DNA of 64,000 nt from Zea mays (taxonomy: Eukaryota; Streptophyta; Magnoliopsida; Poales; Poaceae): assembly GCF_902167145.1 (NCBI RefSeq), contig NW_023366866.1, forward strand, positions 1-64,000, given 5' to 3'. The position numbers were made by a program, and so were the translations under genes. Below are positions 37,417 through 49,199 of the stretch, piece after piece. The notes under the pieces are model-generated. The model was given only the letters and a program-made list of their open reading frames with translations, made no database searches and was not told the DNA's origin. Positions within the stretch are counted from its first letter, which is position 1, and each line of letters opens with the position of its first letter.

Positions 37417-40076
37417 TGAGTCCGGGCACTGCTTCTTCGTTGCATCGCGTGCACAAGCTCTTAGGCAACTGACTTAATTCCACCGAAAAACCCACGTAGC
37501 TCCCAAATTCCCTCTTCCTCTGTTCTTACTCCGCCGCAAGGGACTCCACCGTGGTCAGCGCTCTTCGGGTCAGTGTTTATCAAATTGCTTCTTGTTCCAG
37601 TTTGCTTTTGATCTCCTATTGCTCTCCATGCCAACCAATTGAAATTCGGCTGAAGCCCATCACCGGAACACACAGTTGCTCTGTAGAACGCCATCGTGAC
37701 ACCATCTCCGTCGCCCCACGTTTCTATTCGTGCCCAGTCCAAATTTTAGTATGTGCGGCATCTCTGGTAAACCTGTGAAGCTTTCTCAAGCTTCAATTGG
37801 GTCAGTCACGTCGTCGGTTGGTCGGAACGTGTTCATCCCTTCGATCCTCCGCCCTATTACCGTGGGCTGGTTGATTCAATGCCCCATTATTGAAATTGTT
37901 TGAGGGGAAATACTCGGGAGGGGTTCAATTCGGTGACAGCCGTTCGGGAGCGCCAGTCTTTGCGTAAATTGGCCTATACACGAGCTCATCGGAGCTCTGC
38001 ACGATGTTGCTCGCCGTGAGGGACGTATTTGGGGAAGAAGTGAAGTTCCAGGGACCTTAGCGTAAGGTGTCAGTGACTCTTAGATATTCTGTAGAACGTT
38101 TTGCAGATTAGTTAAGACCTCGGGGGCGTTTTCGCAAAATCAACAGCGAGCGCGCGCGGGCACGTTTCTGTCTGGGTCTGGGCTGGTTGGGCTGAAGTCA
38201 GCCCAACACTATTCACCTTTCTCCTTTTCTTTTTCAGAATAACTTTAGAAATCCATGGAAAAATGTAGAAAAATCCTAAAATTGTGAAACCAATTTTCCT
38301 AGACTCCTTATTTTCTCTAGGATTTAATAAAAATAGTTTCATGATTTTTAGGTTAAATAAGGAATTTTAGGGCATTTAAAATAGCTTCATGAAGTAGTTT
38401 TGGATTTTTAAAAGATAAATGGTAATCTCAAAAATGTTCAAAATTTTTATATGAACTCCCCACATTATTTAGAAGCCTTGGGTAGAGTTTGAATTGATTT
38501 AGACCAGGTTTGATAACTAGAACCCAAAACCCCCACCCCTGCCCTATGAACTCCTTTACTGACTCCGGAAACCCTAAGTTCCCGGAACTCCGTGAAGGCA
38601 AGTTGTATTCAAGACATAACTAATAAGTTTATGTTATCTTTGCATCCTCATGAGCATCCCATGACATCCATTCTTATACATACGTATGGTTATGATTAGA
38701 ACGAGAAGAAGAGATAGAAGTCCCCGAAGAGCAAGTGCAACCACCTTTGGACACTCAGGCCAGGAATAGTTTCTGCTTCGACATTTGTGGATCCGAGCCT
38801 GAATCACCTGCAAACGAAGGCAAGCCCCGGTGCATGCAACCCCTTTCCTTGAATTTTTAAATACTTTTCGCACCCTTAAGTCTAGTGAAATGTGCATTAA
38901 GTTCATAGGAGTTACTTGAAACCCTTTGATGCATTGCTTTCCTTGATATCCATACCTTTATAGATACTTCTGTGAAGTATCAAAATTATGATTTACAAAA
39001 TTGCTTAGCCTTGCTTAGATCTTGTGGATAGAAGTTGTCCTCAATTTAACCATGGAGAGGATAGCTTCTACCTGCAAGAATATTTTCATTTGGAGCAATA
39101 GTGGGATCTTACTGCAAAGCTCCCCGTGATGCTCTTTCATCCTAAGGAACAGACACATTCCTAAGGGTGGAAATATTTAAATGGAAACTTGGGGTAGGAA
39201 CAAGTGATGTTCTACCCAGGTTGGTTAAGGATTAACGCGTATGTAGGCGTGCTGACCGAGGACCCTTTAACTGGTCACATGCCTCGTCATGGGTAAGCCT
39301 TGCCTCGGGCAGACTAAGGCCGGAATAAGACAACACGAGATGGGCGTGGAGCGGTGGCGAGAGTAGCGTGTACCCTCCGTGGCAAGAGGCTGGACGGTGG
39401 TGTATCTGTGCTCTCGGTCTGCGTGAACCTGATCCGGTCTTAAGAACCCCGGTGGCGGGTTGACATATGCAAGGGTTAAGTGCTACATATGTCGTGTGAT
39501 TGGAGATCCTCAGCTGAGTATAATCGATTCGGATCGCCGTACCTTCGCGGTTATGAAGACTTGGTCACTTTTCTACAACCTAGAGTCAAGAGGCGAACAC
39601 GATGGATAAAAATGATGTTGTGTTGATGTGATGTGAAATTAGACTAGATGCAAATGGAGTCTATTAATACTTAACATGGCGTTAAAAGATTGAAAGTAAG
39701 GACTCACCTTAGTAAGCTACTTCTGCAAACGTATGAGTTGATTTTTGCTAAAGCCTCCCCTTGACTCCTATTTATCCAGCATCCCCTTGAGAGTCTTTTC
39801 TTTAGTCGGGTAAGACTTGCTGAGTATTCCAAACTCAGGGTTTATCCCTTCGTTGTTTTTAGGTGAGGAAGTAGCAGACTTTTGCTGCTTCTGTGCTAAG
39901 GTGGTTCCCAATAAGGAAAATCAAGACTGAGGCGCGGGAGGACTCGGTCCTCCGTTTAGGATCTTTTGCTTTTAGCTTCTTGGGAGGAGTTTTTGCCTCC
40001 CTGGTTTGTATAATATTACTCCTATGCACTCACTTTTAGGCTGGTCTGTAATAATATAACTCAAGCTTGCTTATGA

Positions 40077-40082
40077 AATAAA
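40077..40082 (+). terminator. AATAAA polyadenylation-type signal in 3' LTR
   Basis: This is the 3' LTR copy of the motif at 32066 and the candidate signal for ending the element RNA about 200 bp before the knob array. Confidence 0.45.
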
Positions 40083-40282
40083 TGTAAGATTATGTAATTC
40101 GCTTCCGCATTTCTTCATCTCCGATGTTCTGTGATGTCTACAAGATGGGTGAAACGTTCCTGGTGAGGTAAGGAAGGATACCGAACTTGTCAAGTAGTTC
40201 AGGGGCACCTACAGGGTTGTCTGATGTCCGTTGGACAAGGACAACTGTAGGTGGGCCTAATTACTTGGGAGGTTCCGTCACA

Positions 40283-40287
40283 TTGAT
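40283..40287. other. target-site duplication, right copy (TTGAT)
   Basis: TTGAT directly follows the terminal CA of the 3' LTR and is identical to 28241-28245. The intact pair shows that this is the original insertion rather than a recombinant of two elements. Confidence 0.95.
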
Positions 40288-43200
40288 CGTCGACCAGATG
40301 CTCATACACCTCACCCCACATATGTTTCCTTGCCATAGATTACATTCTTGGATTTATGGTGGAGACCATTTCTTGGTCAAAAATTCGTAGGTGTTAGCCT
40401 TCGGTATTATTGAAAATGGTCGTTCATGGCTATTTTCGGCAAAATGGGGGTTCTGTGGCAATTGATCATCGACCAGAGGCTCGTACACCTCACCCCACAT
40501 ATGTTTCCTTGTCATAGATCACATTCTTGGATTTCTGGTGGAGACCATTTCTTGGGCAAAAATCCGAATGTGTTAGCCTTTGGTATTTTTGAAAATGGTC
40601 ATTCATGGCTATTTTCGACAAAAATGGGGGTTGTGTGGCCATTGACCTTCGACCAGAGGCTCATACACCTCACTACACATATGTTTCCTTGCCATAGATC
40701 ACATTCTTGGATTTATGGTGGAGACCATTTCTTGGTCAAAAATCCGTAGGTGTTAGCCTTCAGTGTCATTGAAAATGGTCGTTCATGGCTATTTTCGACA
40801 AAAATTAGGGTTGTGTGGCCATTGATCGTCGACCAGAGGCTCATACACCTCACCCCACATATGTTTCCTTGCCATAGATCACATTCTTGGATTTCTGGTG
40901 GAGACCATTTCTTGGTCAAAAATCCGTAGGTGTTAGCCTTCGGTATTATTGAAAATGGTCATTCATGGCTATTTTCGGCAAAATGGGGGTTGTGTGGCCA
41001 TTGATCGTGGACCAGAGGCTCATACACCTCACCCCACATATGTTTCCTTGCCATAGATCACATTCTTGGATTTCTGGTGGAAACCATTTCTTGGTCTAAA
41101 ATCCGTAGGTGTTAGCCTCTAGTATTATTGAAAATGGTCGCTCATGGCTATTTTCAAGGTCGCTCATGGCTGTTTTCGACAAAAATGGGGGTTGTGTGGC
41201 CATTAATCATCGACTAGAGGCTCATACACCTCACCCCACATATGTTTCCTTGCCATAGATCACATTCTTAGATTTCTGGTGGAGACCATTTCTTGGTCAA
41301 AAATCTGTAGGTGTTAGCCTTCGGTATTATTGAAAATGGTCGTTCATGGCTATTTTCGACAAAAATGGGGGTTGTGTGGCCATTGATCATCGACCAGACG
41401 CTCATACACCTCACCCCACATATGTTTCCTTGCCATAGATCACATTCTTGGATTTCTGGTGGAGACCTTTTCTTGGTCCAAAATCCGTAGGTGTTAGCCT
41501 CTAGTATTATTGAAAATGGTCGCTCATGGCTATTTTCAAGGTCGCTCATGGCTATTTTCATAAAAAATGGGGGTTGTGTGGCCATTTATCATCGACTAGA
41601 GGCTCATACACCTCACCCCACATATGTTTCCTTGCCATAGATTACATTCTTGGATTTCTGGTGGAAACCATTTCTTGGTTAAAAACTCGTACGTGTTAGC
41701 CTTCGGTATTATTGAAAATGGTCATTCATGGCTATTTTCGGCAAAATGGGAGTTGTGTGGCCATTGATCGTCGACCAGAGGCTCATACACCTCACCCCAC
41801 ATATGTTTCCTTGTCGTAGATCACATTCTTGGATTTCTGGTGGAGACCATTTCTTGGTCAAAAATCCGTAGGTGTTAGCCTTCGATATTATTGAAAATGG
41901 TCATTCATGGCTATTTTCGGCAAAATGGGGGTTGTGTGGCCATTGATCGTCGACCAGAGGCTCATACACCTCACCCCACATATGTTTCCTTGTCGTAGAT
42001 CACATTCTTGGATTTCTGGTGGAGACCATTTCTTGGTCAAAAATTCGTAGGTGTTAGCCTTCGATATTATTGAAAATGGTCGTTCATGGCTATTTTCGAC
42101 AAAAATGGGGGTTGTGTGGCCAATTATCATCGACCAGAGGCTCATACACCTCACCCCACATATGTTTCCTTGCCATAGATCACATTCTTGGATTTCTGGT
42201 GGAGACCATTTCTTGGTCAAAAATCCATAGGTGTTAGCCTTCGGTATTATTGAAAATGGTCGTTCATGCCTATTTTCGACAAAAATGGGGGTTGTGTGGC
42301 CATTGATCATCGACCAGACGCTCATACACCTCACCCCACATATGTTTCCTTGCCATAGATCACATTCTTGGATTTCTGGTGGAGACCATTTCTTGGTCTA
42401 AAATCCGTAGGTGTTAGCCTCTAGTATTATTGAAAATGGTCGCTCATGGCTATTTTCAAGGTCGCTCATGGCTATTTTCATAAAAAATGGGGGTTGTGTG
42501 GCCATTTATCATCGACTAGAGGCTCATAAACCTCACCCCACATATGTTTCCTTGCCATAGATCACATTCTTGGATTTCTGGTGGAGACCATTTCTTGGTC
42601 AAAAATCCGTAGGTGTTAGCCTTCGGTATTATTGTAAATGATCGTTCATGGCTATTTTCGACAAAAATGGGGGTTGTGTGGCCATTGATCATCGACCAGA
42701 GGCTCGTCCACCTCACCCCCCATATGTTTCCTTGCAATAGATCACATTCTAGGATTTCTGGTGGAGACCATTTCTTGGTCTAAAATCCGTAGGTGTTAGC
42801 CTCTAGTATTATTGAAAATGGTCGCTCATGGCTATTTTCAAGGTCGCTCATGGCTATTTTCATAAAAAATGGGGGTTGTGTGGCCATTTATCATCGTCTA
42901 GAGGCTCATAGACCTCACCCCACATATGTTTCCTTGCCATAGATTACATTCTTGGATTTCTGGTGGAAACCATTTCTTGGTTAAAAACTCGTACGTGTTA
43001 GCCTTCGGTATTATTGAAAATGGTCATTCATGGCTATTTTCGGCAAAATGGGGGTTGTGTGGCCATTGATCGTCGACCAGAGGCTCATACACCTCACCCC
43101 ACATATGTTTCCTTGTCGTAGATCACATTCTTGGATTTCTGGTGGAGACCATTTCTTGGTCAAAAATCCGTAGGTGTTAGCCTTCGGTATTATTGAAAAT

Positions 43201-45260
43201 GGTCGTTCATGGCTATTTTAGACAAAATGGGGGTTGTGTGGCAATTGATCATCAACCAGAGGCTCATACACCTCACCCCACATATGTTTCCTTGCCATAG
43301 ATCACATTCTTGGATTTCTGGTGGAGACCATTTCTTGGTCAAAAATCCGTACGTGTTAGCCTTTGGTATTTTTGAAAATGGTCATTCATGGCTATTTTCG
43401 ACAAAAATGGGGGTTGTGTAGCCATTGATCATCGACTAGAGGCTCATACACCTCACCCCACATATGTTTCCTTGCCATAGATCACATTCTTGGATTTCTG
43501 GTGGAGACCATTTCTTGGTCAAAAATCCGTAGGTGTTAGCCTTCGGTATTATTGTAAATGGTCATTCATGGCTATTTTCGACAAAAATGGGGGTTGTGTG
43601 GCCATTGATCATCGACCAGAGGCTCATACACCTCACCCCACATATGTTTCCTTGCCATAGATCACATTCTTGGATTTCTGGTGGAGACCATTTCTTGGTC
43701 AAAAATCCGTAGGTCTTAGCCTCTAGTATTATTGAAAATGGTCTCTCATGGCTATTTTCATAAAAATTGGGGGTTGTGTGGCCATTGATCATCGACCAGA
43801 GGCTCGTACACCTCACCCCACATATGTTTCCTTGCCATAGATCACATTCTTGGATTTCTGGTGGAGACCATTTCTTGGTCAAAAATCCGTAGGTGTTAGC
43901 CTTCGATATTATTGAAAATGGTCGTTCAAGGCTATTTTCGACAAAAATGGGGGTTGTGTGGCCATTGATCATCGACCAGAGGCTCATACACCTCACCCGA
44001 CATATGTTTCCTTGCCATAGATCACATTCTTGGATTTCTGGTGGAGACCATTTCTTGGTCAAAAATCCGTAGGTCTTAGCCTCTAATATTATTGAAAATG
44101 GTCGCTCATGGCTATTTTCATAAAAAAAATGGGGGTTGTGTGGCCATTTATCATCGACTAGAGGCTCATAAATCTCACCCCACATATGTTTCCTTGCCAT
44201 AGATCACATTCTTGGATTTCTGGTGGAGACCATTTCTTGGTCAAAAATCCGTAGGTGTTAGCCTTCGGTATTATTGAAAATGGTCGTTCATGGCTATTTT
44301 CGACAAAAATGGGGGTTGTGTGGCCATTGATCATCGACCAGACGCTCATACACCTCACCCCACATATGTTTCCTTGCCATAGATCACATTCTTGGATTTC
44401 TGGTGGAGACCATTTCTTGGTCTAAAATCCGTAGGTGTTAGCCTCTAGTATTATTGAAAATGGTCGCTCATGGCTATTTTCAAGGTCGCTCATGGCTATT
44501 TTCATAAAAATGGGGGTTGTGTGGCCATATATCATCGACTAGAGGCTAATAAACCTCACCCCACATATGTTTCCTTGCCATAGATTACATTCTTGGATTT
44601 CTGGTGGAAACCATTTCTTGGTTAAAAACTCGTACGTGTTAGCCTTCGGTATTATTGAAAATGGTCATTCATGGCTATTTTCGGCAAAATGGGGGTTGTG
44701 TGGCCATTGATCGTCGACCAGAGGCTCATACACCTCACCCCACATATGTTTCCTTGTCGTAGATCACATTCTTGGATTTCTGGTGGAGACCATTTCTTGG
44801 TCAAAAATCCGTAGGTGTTAGCCTTCGATATTATTGAAAATGGTCGTTCATGGCTATTTTCGACAAAAATGGGGGTTGTGTGGCCATTGATCATCGACCA
44901 TAGGCTCATACACCTCACCCCACAAATGTTTCCTTGCCATAGATCACATTCTTGGATTTCTGGTGGAGACCATTTCTTGGTCAAAAATCCGTAGGTGTTA
45001 GCCTTCAGTATTATTGTAAATGGTCATTCATGGCTATTTTCGACAAAAATGGGGGTTGTGTGGCCATTGATCATCGACGAGAGGCTCATACACCTCACCC
45101 CACATATGTTTCCTTGCCATAGAACACATTCTTGGATTTCTGGTGGAGACCATTTCTTGGTCAAAAATCCATAGGTCTTAGCCTCTAGTATTATTGAAAA
45201 TGGTCGCTCATGGCTATTTTCATAAAAAATGGGGGTTGTGTGGCCATTGATCATCGACCA
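40283..45260 (-). repeat. knob180 satellite array, block C right part (minus orientation)
   Basis: The satellite resumes directly after the 3' LTR with the target-site copy TTGAT and continues in minus orientation to the switch at 45260/45261. Read backwards it mirrors block B from 19815 to about 25.46 kb: the AATTAGGG, CAGTGTCATTG, CTCACTACACAT and CCGAATGTG variants at 40.56-40.81 kb appear in reversed order at 24.94-25.18 kb. It is about 0.66 kb shorter than the matching part of block B, so indels separate the arms. 202-bp variants lie near 41.16, 41.54, 42.46, 42.84 and 44.48 kb. No gene is seen. Confidence 0.92.
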
Positions 45261-45275
45261 AGCCATGAACGACCA
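45245..45275. other. satellite orientation breakpoint C/D (mirror of A/B)
   Basis: The sequence ATCATCGACCAAGCCATGAA joins minus to plus orientation at 45260/45261. It is the reverse complement of the junction at 19814/19815, base for base over at least 40 bp. The short GATGAAAATGG monomer that follows 140 bp later is mirrored too (19.67 kb). Confidence 0.9.
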
Positions 45276-48200
45276 TTTTCAAAAATACCAAAGGCTAACA
45301 CGTACGGATTTTTGACCAAGAAATGGTCTCCACCAGAAATCCAAGAATGTGATCTATGGCAAGGAAACATATGTGGGGTGAGGTTTATGAACCTCTAGTC
45401 GATGAAAATGGCCACACAACCCCCATTTTTTATGAAAATAGCCATGAGCGACCTTGAAAATATCCATGAGCGACCATTTTCAATAATACTAGAGGCTAAC
45501 ACCTACGGATTTTAGACCAAGAAATGGTCTCCACCAGAAATCCAAGAATGTGATCTATGGCAAGGAAACATATGTGGGGTGAGGTGTATGAGCGTCTGGT
45601 CGATGATCAATGGCCACACAACCCCCATTTTTGTCGAAAATAGCCATGAACGACCATTTTCAATAATACCGAAGGCTAACACCTACAGATTTTTGACCAA
45701 GAAATGGTCTCCACCAGAAATCCAAGAATGTGATCTATGGCAAGGAAACATATGTGGGGTGAGGTGTATGAGCCTCTGGTCGATGATCAATGGCCACACA
45801 ACCCCCATTTTTGTCGAAAATAGCCATGAACGACCATTTTCAATAATATCGAAGGCTAACACCTACGGATTTTTGACCAAGAAATGGTCTCCACCAGAAA
45901 TCCAAGAATGTGATCTACGACAAGGAAACATATGTGGGGTGAGGTGTATGAGCCTCTGGTCGACGATCAATGGCCACAGAACCCCCATTTTGCCGAAAAT
46001 AGCCATGAGCGACCATTTTCAATAATATTAGAGGCTAAGACCTACGGATTTTTGACCAAGAAATGGTCTCCACCAGAAATCCAAGAATGTGATCTATAGC
46101 GAGGAAACATATGTGGGGTGAGGTGTATGAGCCTCTGGTCGATGATCAATGGCCACACAACCCCCATTTTTGTCGAAAATAGCCATGAACGACCATTTTC
46201 TATACTACCGAAGGCTAACACCTACGGATTTTTGACCAAGAAATGGTCTCCACCAGAAATCCAAGAATGTGATCTATGGCAAGGAAACATATGTGGGGTG
46301 AGGTGTACGAGCCTCTGGTCGATGATCAATGGCCACAGAACCCCCATTTTGCCGAAAATAGCCATGAACGACCATTTTCAATAATACCGAAGGCTAACAC
46401 CTACGGATTTTTGACCAAGAAATGGTCTCCACCAGAAATCCAAGAATGTGATCTATGGCAAGGAAACATATGTGGGGTGAGGTGTACGAGCCTCTGGTCG
46501 ATGATCAATGGCCACAGAACCCCCATTTTGCCGAAAATAGCCATGAACGACCATTTTCAATAATACCGAAGGCTAACACGTACGAGTTTTTGACCAAGAA
46601 ATGGTCTCCACCAGAAATCCAAGAATGTGATCTATGGAAAGGAAACATATGTGGGGTGAGGTGTATGAGCCTCTGGTCGATGATCAATGGCCACACAACC
46701 CCCATTTTTGTCGAAAATTGCCATGAACGACCATTTTCAATAATATCGAAGGCTAACACCTACGGTTTTTTGACCAAGAAATGGTCTCCACCAGAAATCC
46801 AAGAATGTGATCTACGACAAGGAAACATATGTGGGGTGAGGTGTATGAGCCTCTGGTAGACGATCAATGGCCACACAACCCCCATTTTGCCAAAAATAGC
46901 CATGAATGACCATTTTCAATAATACCGAAGGCTAACACGTACACGTTTTTAACCAAGAAATGGTTTCCACCAGAAATCCAAGAATGTAATCTATGGCAAG
47001 GAAACATATGTGGGGTGAGGTTTATGAGCCTCTAGTCGATGATAAATGGCCACACAACCCCCATTTTTTATGAAAATAGCCATGAGCGACCTTGAAAATA
47101 GCCATGACCGACCATTTTCAATAATACTAGAGGCTAACACCTACGGATTTTAGACCAAGAAATGGTCTCCACCAGAAATCCAAGAATGTGATCTATGGCA
47201 AGGAAACAAATGTGGGGTGAGGTGTATGAGCGTCTGGTCGATGATCAATGGCCACACAACCCCCATTTTTGTCGAAAATAGCCATGAACGACCATTTTCA
47301 ATAATACCGAAGGCTAACACCTACGGATTTTTGACCAAGAAATGGTCTCCACCAGAAATCCAAGAATGTGATCTATGGCAAGGAAACATATGTGGGGTGA
47401 GGTGTATGAGCCTCTAGTCGATGATCAATGGCCACACAACCCCCATTTTTGTCGAAAATAGCCATGAATGACCATTTTCAAAAATACCAAAGGCTAACAC
47501 GTATGGATTTTTGACCAAGAAATGGTCTCCACCAGGAATCCAAGAATGTGATCTATGGCAAGGAAACATATGTGGGGTGAGGTGTATGATCCTCTGGTCG
47601 ATGATCAATGGCCACACAACCCCCATTTTGCCGAAAATAGCCATGAACGACCATTTTCAATAATACCGAAGGCTAACACGTACGAGTTTTTAACCAAGAA
47701 ATGGTCTCCACCAGAAATCCAAGAATGTGATCTATGGCAAAGAAACATATGTGGGGTGAGGTTTATGAGCCTCTAGGTGATGATAAATGGCCACACAACC
47801 CCCATTTTTTATGAAAATAGCCATGAGCGACCATTTTCAATAATACTAGAGGCTAAGACCTACGGATTTTAGACCAAGAAATGGTCTCCACCAGAAATCC
47901 AAGAATGTGATCTATGGCAAGGAAACATATGTGGGGTGAGGTGTATGAGCATCTGGTCGATGATCAATGGCCACACACCCCCATTTTTGTCGAAAATTGC
48001 CATGAACGACCATTTTCAATAATACCGAAGGCTAACACCTACGGATTTTTGACCAAGAAATGGTCTCCACCAGAAATCCAAGAATGTGATCTATGGCAAG
48101 GAAACATATGTGGGGTGAGGTGTATGAGCCTCTAGTCGATGATCAATGGCCACACAACCCCCATTTTTGTCGAAAATAGCCATGAACGACCATTTTCAAT

Positions 48201-49199
48201 AATACCGAAGGCTAACACCTACGGATTTTTGACCAAGAAAGGGTCTCCACCAGAAATCCATGAATGTGATCTATGGCAAGGAAACATATGTGGGGTGAGG
48301 TGTATGAGCCTCTGGTCGATGATCAATGTCCACACAACCCCCATTTTGCCGAAAATAGCCATGAATGACCATTTTCAATAATACCGAAGGCTAACACGTA
48401 CGAGTTTTTAACCAAGAAATGGTTTCCACCAGAAATCCAAGAATGTAATCTATGGCAAGGAAACATATGTGGGGTGAGGTTTATGAGCCTCTAGTCGATG
48501 ATAAATGGCCACACAACCCCCATTTTTATGAAAATAGCCATGACCGACCTTGAAAATAGCCATGAGCGACCATTTTCAATAATACTAGAGGCTAACACCT
48601 ACGGATTTTAGACCAAGAAATGGTCTCCACCAGAAATCCAAGAATGTGATCTATGGCAAGGAAACATATGTGGGGTGAGGTGTATGAGCGTCTGGTCGAT
48701 GATCAATGGCCACACAACCCCCATTTTTGTCGAAAATAGCCATGAACGACCATTTTCAATAATACCGAAGGCTAACACCTACGGATTTTTGACCAAGAAA
48801 TGTCTGCACCAGAAATCCAAGAATGTGATCTATGGCAAGGAAACATATGTGGGGTGAGGTGTATGAGCCTCTAGTCGATGATCAATTGCCACACAACCCC
48901 CATTTTTGTCGAAAATAGCCATGAATGACCATTTTCAAAAATACCAAAGGCTAACACGTACGGATTTTTAACCAAGAAATGGTCTCCACCAGAAATCCAA
49001 GAATGTGATCTATGGCAAGGAAACATATGTGGGGTGAGGTGTACGAGCCTCTGGTTGATGATCAATGGCCACACAACCCCCATTTTGCCGAAAATAGCCA
49101 TGAATGACCATTTTCAATAATACCGAAGGCTAACACGTACGAGTTTTTAACCAAGAAATGGTTTCCACCAAAATCCAAGAATGTAATCTATGGCAAGGA

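Larger units (their letters stand above)
28246..40282 (+). mobile_element. Ty3/gypsy LTR retrotransposon, Tekay/Del-like chromovirus, internally defective
   Basis: The 12,037-bp element is inserted in a knob monomer. It has two ~4.0-kb LTRs beginning TGTAACACCCCTGG and ending CCGTCACA, a 5-bp target duplication TTGAT on both sides, a primer-binding site immediately after the 5' LTR, and a polypurine tract immediately before the 3' LTR. The 3,986-bp interior contains a protease remnant and a 400-codon integrase-chromodomain frame in that order, which with the GPF motif and C-terminal chromodomain places it among chromoviruses; the sequence style fits the Tekay/Del lineage. Reverse transcriptase and RNase H are not recognisable, so it probably cannot move without help. 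I cannot name the maize family with confidence. Confidence 0.93.
36258..40282 (+). repeat. 3' LTR
   Basis: This is a 4,025-bp copy of the 5' LTR, beginning TGTAACACCCC directly after the polypurine tract and ending CCGTCACA before the target duplication. It would supply the polyadenylation end of the element transcript. Differences from the 5' copy are listed there. No insertion or internal deletion beyond 1 bp separates the two LTRs. Confidence 0.95.

Noticed and set aside
28246..40282. Two separate solo LTRs
   Set aside because: Matching target duplications, a primer site, a polypurine tract and an integrase frame between them show one element.
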